A DNA stretch of 16,258 nucleotides from JALTDM01 sp964421355. Its GTDB lineage: Bacteria > Bacteroidota > Bacteroidia > Bacteroidales > JALTDM01. The position numbers and the translations under genes are program-made. Below are positions 1-9,300 of the stretch, in pieces (position 1 is the first letter of the stretch; the number at the start of each line of letters is the position of its first letter). Location: NCBI GenBank assembly GCA_964421355.1, contig CAYQWX010000046.1:1-16258 (forward strand), read 5' to 3'. Under the pieces are notes generated by a model. It was not told the DNA's origin. It searched no databases and was given only the letters and a program-made list of their open reading frames with translations.

Positions 1-3000
1 TCATAGTAAACTTTTTATTTCCTCCTTCTCCTCCAAACTGGTCATAATAACCATCGGAAGTAAAATAAAGTATCGCTTTTTCATTGTATTTAATTTCCTT
101 TTCTTCAAATATTATTTCTTTTTGTCTTGCAAACGGATCTCCTACCGCAAATGGATCTCCAAATATTTTAATCAATTTACCATCTATAAAAAAGAAACCC
201 GTTTGGTTTGCAGACGCTACATTTATTGTTTTTTCTCTTTCATTTATTTTGCATATTATCATATCCATACCATCTTCCGCTATTGCCTCACCACTATGCC
301 CCTCCTGCAGAGATTCAACCACTCCTATATGTAATAATGATAATATTTTAGAAGGAGCATAAATTCCGTTTTCTTTTACTAACTTATTCAATAATGTATT
401 ACCTACTATACTCATAAAAGCTCCAGGCACTCCATGACCAGTACAGTCTGCCAATACCACTATTTTCTCTTTTTCATTTATTTTATATACCCAAAAGAAA
501 TCTCCACTCACTATATCTCGTGGACGAAACAACACAAATGATTGAGGGTAAAGTTCTTTTAAAGCTTTCTCATCAGGAATTATCGCATCCTGAATCTTTT
601 TAGCATATTTGATGCTTTCTGTAATCTGAGTATTTTTTTTGTATAGTTCTTTATTTTTACTTCTTATTTCTTTTGTTCTTTCTTCTACAACTTTTTCCAA
701 AGCAATATTTTTTTGTTTTAATTTATAAGTATAAAATCTTACTGCTAAATAAATAATACCTATAAATAACATAAAATAAAGCAAATATGCCCACCAAGTC
801 ATATACCATGGAGGTAATACGGTAAACTTAAAAGTTGCTACGCTACTTTCCGTCCCATATATATTTTTTGCTTTTACTTTAAAAACATAAGTCCCTGGAG
901 GAAGATTTGTATAAATAGCAAATTTATCATTGGAATAAGTGCTCCAAGAAGTATCAAAATTGGCTAAAGTATATGAATATTTTATTTGCTCGGGATAATT
1001 ATAAAAAATGGCACTATATTCAAATCTTAAAGAATTATTCTTATATGGCAATACTATTGATTTTTTTGCACCATTTAATAACAATACACTATCACTAGTT
1101 AGACTTACAGAATAAATTTTTGTATCAAATGGATATATCTTATTCTTATAATTTAATGGCACATTATAAATTTTTTCTAATGAAACTCCCCACATTAAAT
1201 TTCTGATAGAATCATAAGAAACCGTATAAATATTAGAAGAATTCAAACTTAAATAATCATGGTTTGATATATAAATATGCGTCCCTGATATTCTGAATTT
1301 TGTAAAAGTTTCTCCACATGAGGTAATATAAGTAGTATCACGCTTTATCACAGGCAATGACAATACGGGAAAAGCTCTTTTATCTTCAACCTCTATTGTC
1401 CAATTAGGAGCAACTATAAAACTATCCTTACTAAAATCCAAATAATAAATGTGTGTACTTTCTATCCCAAAAATCGTATCATTTAAAAAAAAGTGATATA
1501 ATCTCTTCCCATTACTAATAGACTTATAATCAAAAGAATTATTTGGACAACTCAAAGGTTTTTTACTTTTTATTTTCAAAAAGGTATTATCATCCGTTCT
1601 AACAAAAAGAGTAGAATCGTTTTGCTCAAACACTTCCCGCATAAACTTGGGAATTTTAATAGTATCTATAGGAGTCCATTCATTATTTATATACTTAGCA
1701 ATTACTAACCCTTCTGTAGAAGAAATATAAACTATATCATCATGAAACCTTGAACGATTTATTGATAACGAAATACTATTAAGTATTTTTTTTACCTTAT
1801 TATTTTTATATACAAATACCCCGATTGTGCTATTCATTAAAATATCTTTATACTTAGTAGGAATTACCGATAAAACTTGAAACTTGTCAAGATATACTTT
1901 ATCAAAAACAATAGGGTTATTTACCATAAAATTAGAAGGAATATAATAATGATACAGACCTGTAGAAGTTGCTAAAAACAAAGAAGAATCAATTATACAA
2001 GAAGAAGGTACCGCCCCTAATTTATTACTTATTTCAAAAAAACCATTATAATCATATATTACACCTATTCCCGAATAAGTAGTTATCCATATATTATCAA
2101 AACTATCTTGATATAAAAAAGAAATATCATTATCTATCAACCCATTATCTACATTAAAAACCGCATATACAGAGAAATCCCTATTCAAGATGTAAACACC
2201 GTCATTCTTCGTTCCAACAGCTATCTTACCATCTTTCAATATTTTAAGAGCTACCGGATTTTTTACAAATGATGGGAAATTGGGAACTAACTTATAATCC
2301 CCTGTAAACTTGTTATAAAAATACAACTCATAAGGTCTTGCTACAGCCATCAAATAAGTAGAATCGTTCCAATGAGCCATATCATTTACTCCCCTCATTG
2401 CCACAAACTCATTATTAGAAATAGGGAACAATGTATCCGGTGTAACTTTTAATAATCCTGTACCTATCTCAAAAGTATAATAAGAACTATCATCAGGATG
2501 ATACAAAAAACGAAAATCTGTTTTAGGTTTAAAAGTTTTTATGAGACTATCGTTTTTATAAATAAAAAACCTATGAAAACCTGCAACATAAAAATAATCT
2601 TTATACTTTCCTATACCATACGAATATAAAAAATCTTTGTATTTTTCAGGCAACATATTAGAAAAATCAACTATTTCATATTTGCCTATACTATCTTTAT
2701 GCATATAGCCAAAAGAATAGTCACCGCCATAATATATTTTATCGGAACTGCTATCTGCCAATAAATATCTAAAAGAAATATTTTGAAAATATTTTCTAAA
2801 AAAAGTTCCATTGTAAAACAATACTCCCCTGGTAGTACCAAAAATTACTTCTTTGTCAGGTAACCCACAAGCAACCCATACTTGAGGATGTCCATTATAA
2901 TCTTTTGCAGAAAAAACTTTATGACGTGGCACTCCATATCTAAAACCTTGAGAATATAATTTCTCTTGAACAACAAATAATACCACAAAAAAATAAACTA

Positions 3001-3028
3001 TGACCCCTATCTTATAAAAATTTTTCAT
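1..3028 (-). CDS. Transmembrane propeller/Y_Y_Y sensor with SpoIIE-type phosphatase output (gene 1 of tandem trio; 3' end outside window)
   Basis: Predicted membrane receptor that converts a periplasmic signal into cytoplasmic Ser/Thr phosphatase activity; ligand and substrate are unknown. I read the frame codon by codon from the ATG at 3026-3028 to the left edge and found no stop: 1009 codons are present, and about 50 C-terminal residues are missing by comparison with its neighbours. Visible parts are a signal peptide ending near LYSQG; a beta-propeller (about 30-670) with one clear Reg_prop-like blade (DNGLIDND...NIWITTYSGIGVIYD); a Y_Y_Y domain ending PPWYMTWWAY; a membrane helix at about 747-767; a coiled coil to residue 804; and a PP2C-like domain. 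Metal-site aspartates are D843 (SGDFFW), D861 (ADCTGHG) and D992 (TSDGYYD); the final DD pair lies off the edge. It starts 5 bp after the stop of gene 2, so co-transcription is very likely. There is no histidine kinase or receiver domain. Confidence 0.93.
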   Translation of the reverse strand, partial: MKNFYKIGVIVYFFVVLFVVQEKLYSQGFRYGVPRHKVFSAKDYNGHPQVWVACGLPDKEVIFGTTRGVLFYNGTFFRKYFQNISFRYLLADSSSDKIYYGGDYSFGYMHKDSIGKYEIVDFSNMLPEKYKDFLYSYGIGKYKDYFYVAGFHRFFIYKNDSLIKTFKPKTDFRFLYHPDDSSYYTFEIGTGLLKVTPDTLFPISNNEFVAMRGVNDMAHWNDSTYLMAVARPYELYFYNKFTGDYKLVPNFPSFVKNPVALKILKDGKIAVGTKNDGVYILNRDFSVYAVFNVDNGLIDNDISFLYQDSFDNIWITTYSGIGVIYDYNGFFEISNKLGAVPSSCIIDSSLFLATSTGLYHYYIPSNFMVNNPIVFDKVYLDKFQVLSVIPTKYKDILMNSTIGVFVYKNNKVKKILNSISLSINRSRFHDDIVYISSTEGLVIAKYINNEWTPIDTIKIPKFMREVFEQNDSTLFVRTDDNTFLKIKSKKPLSCPNNSFDYKSISNGKRLYHFFLNDTIFGIESTHIYYLDFSKDSFIVAPNWTIEVEDKRAFPVLSLPVIKRDTTYITSCGETFTKFRISGTHIYISNHDYLSLNSSNIYTVSYDSIRNLMWGVSLEKIYNVPLNYKNKIYPFDTKIYSVSLTSDSVLLLNGAKKSIVLPYKNNSLRFEYSAIFYNYPEQIKYSYTLANFDTSWSTYSNDKFAIYTNLPPGTYVFKVKAKNIYGTESSVATFKFTVLPPWYMTWWAYLLYFMLFIGIIYLAVRFYTYKLKQKNIALEKVVEERTKEIRSKNKELYKKNTQITESIKYAKKIQDAIIPDEKALKELYPQSFVLFRPRDIVSGDFFWVYKINEKEKIVVLADCTGHGVPGAFMSIVGNTLLNKLVKENGIYAPSKILSLLHIGVVESLQEGHSGEAIAEDGMDMIICKINEREKTINVASANQTGFFFIDGKLIKIFGDPFAVGDPFARQKEIIFEEKEIKYNEKAILYFTSDGYYDQFGGEGGNKKFTM
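125..160 (-). repeat. Tandem hexapeptide repeat in phosphatase of gene 1 (GDPFAV-GDPFAR)
   Basis: Two adjacent 18-bp units encode GDPFAV and GDPFAR (about residues 957-968), between the DGMD segment and the TSDGYYD metal motif. The same duplication is present in genes 2 and 3, so it is older than the triplication. Confidence 0.8.
1262..1345 (-). other. 28-residue invariant island in sensor of gene 1
   Basis: This stretch begins KRDTTYITSCGETFTK and ends GTHIYISN, in the distal part of the propeller. It is residue-for-residue identical to the segment of gene 3 at 7710-7793, while the flanking sensor sequence is far less similar. Gene 2 has an unrelated-looking sequence at the equivalent place. 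It includes one cysteine (SCGET). Confidence 0.75.
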
Positions 3029-3033
3029 AAATA

Positions 3034-6000
3034 TTACAATTTTATTCCTATTACAAGTATATCGTCTAATTGCATAGTGCTGCTTTTCCACTCATCCAAC
3101 ACCTTTCCCAATTCTTGCCGTTGCTTCTCCACATCATAATCCTTTATCCTGTCTAAAAGCTCTATAAAACGCTTCATTGTAAACTTCTTATTTCCTCCTT
3201 CTCCTCCAAACTGATCATAATAACCATCGGAAGTAAAATAAAGCATTGCTTCTTTTTTATATTCAAACTCACTACTGCTAAAATCTATTTGTTCCTGCCT
3301 TGCAAACGGATCACCTATGGCAAAAGGATCGCCATAAACTTGAATAAATTTTCCGTCTATGTAGAAAAAGCCTGTTTGATTAGCTGATGCAACTACCAAT
3401 TTTTTATTACGTTCATCTATTTTACAAACTATCACATCCATTCCATCTTCAGTTACTACTTTGTCTTCCTCTCCCTCTTGAAGAGCTTTGATAACTCCAT
3501 TATGTAGAAAATATAATATTTGTGACGGTTCATATATCCCATCCTCTTTTACTATTTTATTCAATAATGTATTACCAATCATACTCATAAATGCACCCGG
3601 CACTCCATGACCCGTACAGTCTGCAAGTGCTATTATCTTTTCTTGTTCATTCATTTTATATACCCAAAAGAAATCTCCACTTACTATATCACGGGGACTA
3701 AACAACACAAATGACTTTAGAAAAATCTTTTTTAATTCATTCTCATTAGGAATAATAGCTTCCTGTATTTTTTTTGCATATTCTATACTTTCCGTTATCT
3801 GTTTATTTTTCTTAAACAATTCCTTATTTTTATGAGAAATCTCTTCTATATGATGTTGTATCTCTTCATTTTTCTGTAATAATTGTTCATTTTTATTTTT
3901 TATTTCCATTGTCCGTTCTTCAACAATTCTTTCCAAAACAATATTTTTCAATTTAAGACGATATGTATAATACCTTACTATTGAATAAATTAAAAAGCCT
4001 ATAAATATTACATAAAGCAAATATGCCCACCATGTCATATACCACGGAGGTAAAATAGAAAAACTATACTCATATATATTACTTTCATCACCAAAAATAT
4101 TCTTTGCTTTCAAACTAAAAACATAATCTCCGGGCGGAAGATTTGTATAACGGGTATAATTATTAGTAGAATATTCACTCCAATTCACATCTAAAGGTAA
4201 AAGCTTATAACTATATTTAACATCCTTATTTCTAATATAATATGTAGAAACAAAATTAAATTCTAAAGAATTGTATTTATAAGGTAATTCAACTCTATAT
4301 GCATCGCCATTAAAAAATAAAGCACTATCTTTTCCTATTATTATAGAATTTACATATGCTTTAAAAGATTGTTTTGAGAACTTTATGTTTGATGGAATAT
4401 TATATATCGCATCTCCACTTGCAAACCAATAAATATTATGCAGTTTATCGTATGTTGGATAAAGTGTCCTGCCTTTAATGCTATAAAATATCCTATCATC
4501 AATAATAAATTTATGATTTTTAACTTCTAATAATGATATTTTTCCCATTTCAAACTTAGTTGCCACAAAATAAGTAGAATCCGATATTATATTTTTTATA
4601 CTCAATTCAAATAATTTATTTACATCACTATTATTTTTTCTATAATCAATACAACTGAAATTAAAAGGAGCTCTCAAAAAAGTATCTTTTTTATTATCAT
4701 AATAAAAAGTATTAATATCCGCTCTTTTTTTATTTTTCAACAATAAAAATAGCGTATCATTTAAAGTAAACATATTATATTTCTCTACATTCTTTAAGTC
4801 TAATAAGATCTTTTCATTTTTCATGTGAAAATCTAATGTATCATAAACTAAAGAAAAAATTTTGTTTTCCGTACTACCTACCAATTTATTAAAATCTATA
4901 CTAAACAGAGAAGTTATAGAATATGGATATTTTATTACACCTTTTACTTTCCATTTTCCATTTTCTCTTTCCAATACTCCAAAATTACTAAAAGCACCTA
5001 CTAAATAATATATGTCTTTATTTTTTATGGAAGGAACAAAATAACTTCCCTCTATACTATCTAATCTATAAAAATAATCATAGCCTACACATACAGGAGG
5101 CTTTATACTTGTAGATAGAACTTCATTTTCAGGAACATTTTCCAAATTAATAGAAATAGTATTTTTATATCTAAAATCAACAACATAATGAGAAGTGGAA
5201 GATAAAGTTTTATTCAATTTTATCCTATTTATTGAACTTATACTACCTAAAACCAATTTGTCTGGAGATAATACTTTAACTCCTGTAAGTAAAGTATTTA
5301 TTCCCAACTTTTCTATTGGATAACGATATATGTAAGTGTTGTAATAAATAACTAAAAAACCTAAATTGGTTGCAACCCAAATATTCCCATTATTATCTTC
5401 ATAAATCCAATTTATATATGTATCTGGCAACCCTGAATTAGTATCAAAAATAGAATAAACAGAAAAATCAGAATTTAATATAACTATACCATATCCCACT
5501 ATACCTATAAAATAACGATTATCTTTTAACTTATAAACAATTACAGGTACATGTTTATCTAATAAGCTATCTATAGAAGATTTAACTCTTATAAAAGTAT
5601 CTGCAAGCAAAGAATATTTATACAACCTAAACTTTTTAGAATTATACCCTATAAGTAATAACGTATCTCCATAATAATTAGTAACTCCTTGCAATCCTGA
5701 AAAAAATATCTTTTTGCTATTTTTTATTAAATTATATTTTGATTTTTTTCTATTTAATTTATATAAACCTGGTCTTTCGAAAACATATATATCTTTTCCT
5801 AAAACATTCACTAATCCAAAAGAATATGGATACTTGATTATTCTTACAAGAGTATCTTTAACAAACAAAAAAGTTTTATCAAACACAGAAAACAAAGTAG
5901 TATCTCCAGATACATAAATATTTGTTATGGTTTCAAATTTTGTAGAATCTCCCTTCAAACTATCACTTAAACAAACATATTTATAATTACCTATTGAATC

Positions 6001-6321
6001 CATTTTCAGATATCCAAAATTACTCTCACCACCAACATAAATCTTTTTGTTAGAGCTTACTCTAACTATTCTTATTATATAATTTTTATAAATATTCTTA
6101 AAATCCGAACCATTATAAAATAAAATACCTTTTGTTGTTCCCATAACCAAAACTCCATTAGGCAGTTGATCTATACTCCATATTTGGGAATGTCCTTCGT
6201 ATTCAGAAGGCTTAAAAACATGATGAAGCGGCACACCATAACGGAATTGCTGAGAATAAACATGATTAATAAAAAATAATAATAAATAAAATATAAGGTT
6301 CTTTAACTTACTATAAATCAT
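3034..6321 (-). CDS. Transmembrane propeller/Y_Y_Y sensor with SpoIIE-type phosphatase output (gene 2; extended coiled coil)
   Basis: Complete 1095-residue paralogue, predicted inner-membrane sensor-phosphatase. It has a signal peptide (hydrophobic segment, likely cleaved near VYSQQ), a periplasmic propeller (about 25-685) with a Reg_prop-like blade (SGLPDTYI...GNIWVATNLGFLV), a Y_Y_Y domain ending WYMTWWAY and a membrane helix at about 766-786. A long coiled coil follows to residue 844. The PP2C/SpoIIE domain (845-1095) carries D883 (SGDFFW), D901 (ADCTGHG), D1032 (TSDGYYD) and D1086/D1087 (QLDD), the expected metal-binding set, so it should be active. Its sensor is the most divergent of the three, whereas its phosphatase resembles that of gene 1. 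The coiled coil is 21 residues longer than in gene 1 through an internal duplication. The ATG lies 11 bp after the stop of gene 3, with no Shine-Dalgarno sequence and an AT-rich leader. In this family (RsbU, RsbP, SpoIIE) such domains usually dephosphorylate STAS proteins; none is encoded here. Confidence 0.95.
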   Translation of the reverse strand: MIYSKLKNLIFYLLLFFINHVYSQQFRYGVPLHHVFKPSEYEGHSQIWSIDQLPNGVLVMGTTKGILFYNGSDFKNIYKNYIIRIVRVSSNKKIYVGGESNFGYLKMDSIGNYKYVCLSDSLKGDSTKFETITNIYVSGDTTLFSVFDKTFLFVKDTLVRIIKYPYSFGLVNVLGKDIYVFERPGLYKLNRKKSKYNLIKNSKKIFFSGLQGVTNYYGDTLLLIGYNSKKFRLYKYSLLADTFIRVKSSIDSLLDKHVPVIVYKLKDNRYFIGIVGYGIVILNSDFSVYSIFDTNSGLPDTYINWIYEDNNGNIWVATNLGFLVIYYNTYIYRYPIEKLGINTLLTGVKVLSPDKLVLGSISSINRIKLNKTLSSTSHYVVDFRYKNTISINLENVPENEVLSTSIKPPVCVGYDYFYRLDSIEGSYFVPSIKNKDIYYLVGAFSNFGVLERENGKWKVKGVIKYPYSITSLFSIDFNKLVGSTENKIFSLVYDTLDFHMKNEKILLDLKNVEKYNMFTLNDTLFLLLKNKKRADINTFYYDNKKDTFLRAPFNFSCIDYRKNNSDVNKLFELSIKNIISDSTYFVATKFEMGKISLLEVKNHKFIIDDRIFYSIKGRTLYPTYDKLHNIYWFASGDAIYNIPSNIKFSKQSFKAYVNSIIIGKDSALFFNGDAYRVELPYKYNSLEFNFVSTYYIRNKDVKYSYKLLPLDVNWSEYSTNNYTRYTNLPPGDYVFSLKAKNIFGDESNIYEYSFSILPPWYMTWWAYLLYVIFIGFLIYSIVRYYTYRLKLKNIVLERIVEERTMEIKNKNEQLLQKNEEIQHHIEEISHKNKELFKKNKQITESIEYAKKIQEAIIPNENELKKIFLKSFVLFSPRDIVSGDFFWVYKMNEQEKIIALADCTGHGVPGAFMSMIGNTLLNKIVKEDGIYEPSQILYFLHNGVIKALQEGEEDKVVTEDGMDVIVCKIDERNKKLVVASANQTGFFYIDGKFIQVYGDPFAIGDPFARQEQIDFSSSEFEYKKEAMLYFTSDGYYDQFGGEGGNKKFTMKRFIELLDRIKDYDVEKQRQELGKVLDEWKSSTMQLDDILVIGIKL
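3298..3333 (-). repeat. Tandem hexapeptide repeat in phosphatase of gene 2 (GDPFAI-GDPFAR)
   Basis: Equivalent of the repeat in gene 1, at about residues 997-1008. The second unit matches gene 1 exactly at protein level; the first differs only by Ile for Val. Confidence 0.8.
3790..3909 (-). repeat. Internal 21-residue duplication in the coiled-coil linker of gene 2
   Basis: These 40 codons (residues 805-844) lie between the conserved EERT motif and the conserved SIEYAKKIQ motif. They contain two similar units offset by exactly 21 residues: IKNKNEQLLQKNEEI and ISHKNKELFKKNKQI. The matching stretch is 19 residues in gene 1 (nt 617-673) and 12 in gene 3 (nt 7086-7121). Twenty-one residues are three heptads, so coiled-coil register is kept. 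The corresponding 63-bp DNA units are still recognisably alike. Confidence 0.85.
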
Positions 6322-6332
6322 TATATTTATGT

Positions 6333-9300
6333 TTAATGTAATTTTATTCCTATCAATAATATATCATCCAATTGAGGTAAATCTCCTCTCCATTTTTCCA
6401 AATGATCAATAAAAAATTGTTTTTGTTTTTCTATTGGCACATCTTTGACTTCTTTTAATAATTCTAAAAATCTTTTTATTGTTAGTTTTCTACCATATTC
6501 TCCTCCAAACTGATCATAATACCCATCAGAAGTAAGATAAAGCATAGCACTTTTATTATAATGCAAATCATAAGGCTTGAATGCCACCTTCTTTTGTTTT
6601 GCAAAGGGGTCTCCTATGGAATATGGATCTCCATAGCAAGTTATAAACTTATTATCTAAAAACACAAACAAATTTTGACTGGCAGATGCTACCCTCAAAG
6701 ATTTTTCCTTAGTATTTATTTTACATACTACTATATCCATTCCATCATTTGCAGTTGCAACTTTTTCTGTTTTCTGCAAAGAACTTATTATTGCCAAATG
6801 CAAATATTCCAATATTTTATCAGGTTCAAAAACTTTCTTTTCTTTTACCACTTCATTCAAAAGAGTATTACCTATCATACTCATGAATGCTCCTGGGACT
6901 CCATGCCCCGTACAATCAGCCAATGCTAATATTGTTTCGTTCTTATTTATTTGATAAAACCAAAAGAAGTCTCCACTCACTATATCTCTTGGTCTGAAAA
7001 TAATAAAAGATTCGGGGAAAACCCTTTTTAAATCTCTTTCAAAAGGTAAAATGGCATCTTGTATTTTCTTTGCATAATGTATGCTATCCATTATTACCTT
7101 ATTTTTCTTTCTCAGCTGTGCTGTCCTGTCTTTTACTATTTTTTCCAACCTTATATTTTGCTGTTTTAATCTATAAGTATAAAATCTGACTATCAAGTAA
7201 ATTAGCAACGCTACAATTATGAAAAATAACGTATATGCCCACCAAGTCATATACCACGGTGGCAATATGGTAAAATTAAATTTGGCTATCTTGCTTTCTT
7301 CTCCATAAATATTCCTTGCTTTTACCTTAAATGTATAAGTTCCTGGTGGCAAATTAGTATAAGTAATAAATGTTTCGTTAGAGTATTTACTCCAACTACT
7401 GTCAAAATTTTGTAATTTATAAGAATATTCTATTGCCTTCGGATTTCTATAAAATACAGCTCCATATACAAAACGTATGGAATTGTTTTTATACGGGAGT
7501 TCTATTTTTTTCATTATTCCGTTTGAAACTAATAAGCTATCATTAGTTAAACTCACAGAATAAATGATAGTAGAATACTTATATTTTTCCCTATGATAAG
7601 TTCTTGGTACATTTAATATTTTATCAATAGAAATTCCCCACACCACATCTCTTGCAGAATCATAATCAACCGCATATATAAGAGAGCCTTTTTCTCCTAA
7701 ATAATCATCATTTGAAATGTAAATATGTGTTCCGGATATTCTAAACTTTGTAAATGTTTCTCCACACGATGTGATATAAGTAGTATCTCGCTTCAATTGT
7801 TCTTTAAAAAATATTACAGGATATTTACTTATTCCATCTCCCATCTCAACTTCCCAAGGTAGTTTAACAAAACTATCCGTCTTAAAATCTAAAAAATATA
7901 CTTCTTTTCGTTTTAATCCAAAGATGGTGTCATTCATCCTAAAATAAAAAAATGTATCCGTTTTTAATTCCTTTATATCAAAACTATTATTAGAATTATT
8001 CAATATATTTTTGCTTTTTATTTTATATAAAGTATTTATTTCAGAAATAGAATAAATAGAATATGCGTCTTTTTCCCAAATCTGTCTAAAAATATGACGC
8101 GTATCAATAGTATCCAACACATTCCATTTACCTCTGCTATATTCCAAAACTATTATGCCAGCAAGAGTTGATGCGTATGCTACATTAGGAAAAATTTCAG
8201 ATTGTCTAATATATAAAGTAGGATTATGGTAAAAAACTTTATTTACTTTACCATATCTATATTGATATACTCCTTTGTTTGTGGCAACCAGAATATCTCC
8301 AAATTTTGTTTGTTGCATAAATAATACTTGAAGTCCCTGAAGATATGCTTTGTTAAACTTTATAAGTTTATCCGAAAAAGTTGATGCCAAATTATATTCA
8401 AACAACCCATTGGATAAAGCAACTAAAATAGAAGTGTCGGACACATCTAAAAAAGTCCCCATTCCATTAAGACCTATTTGTTTATTATTTATTTCAAAAG
8501 TCCCATTATAATCATATATAACACCTATTCCACTCAAAGTAGTTATCCACACATTACCAAATCTATCTTGATTTAATGATGCAATATTATTATCAGGTAA
8601 TCCATTGGAAGCATTATAAACAGTATAAATTGAAAAATCCTTATTTAATAAAAACACACCAGAAGTTAATGTTCCTACTGCTATTTTTTTGTCTTTTAAT
8701 ATTTTTACAAAACTTGGAGTTTTAACTACAGTAGGAAAATTGGAGACAACAGAATATTTTCCCGTATTTTTATTATAAAAATACAATTGATAAGGACTTG
8801 CTACAGCAACTAAATAAGTAGAATCATTCCACTGCGAAATAGCATTTATTCCACGCTGGGCAACAAAATCATTACCTGCTACAGGTAATAAGGTATCAGA
8901 CATCACTTTTAACAACCCTCTTCCTAATTCAAAAGTGTAAAAAACATCTTTCTTAGGATTAAACAAAAATCTAAAATTAGTTTTAGGCTTAAAAGTTTTT
9001 ACCAAACTATCACCTTTATATACAAAAAACCTGTAATATCCTGAAAAGTATAAATAATCCTTATTTGAATGTATTCCTAATATTGTCATAAAATCTTGTT
9101 TATCTTTAGGCAAGTCATCCGAAAGACTTTTCAAATAATAATTACCGATACTATCTTGATAAATGTATCCAAAAGAATTATCTCCACCATAGTAAATGCG
9201 ATGAGAAATAGTATCCTCATAAAAAGTTCTAAAAATTATACCTTTAAAATATTCTCTAAAATTTGAACCATTATAAAAAATAACACCAGAACTTGTTCCA

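Noticed and set aside
84..362. Plus-strand open frames at 84-362 and 122-334 and similar short frames at 5714-5917, 6675-6929, 9967-10167, 10671-10898, 11268-11480, 11829-12023, 12141-12350, 12353-12571 and 13911-14096
   Set aside because: All lie antisense inside the strongly supported long genes and show only low-complexity hydrophobic or Ser/Lys-rich translations with no recognisable domain.
1..3028. Gene 1 as a pseudogene or truncated copy
   Set aside because: Every codon from 3028 to the edge was checked; there is no stop or frameshift, and the catalytic motifs are intact. It is cut only by the window edge.
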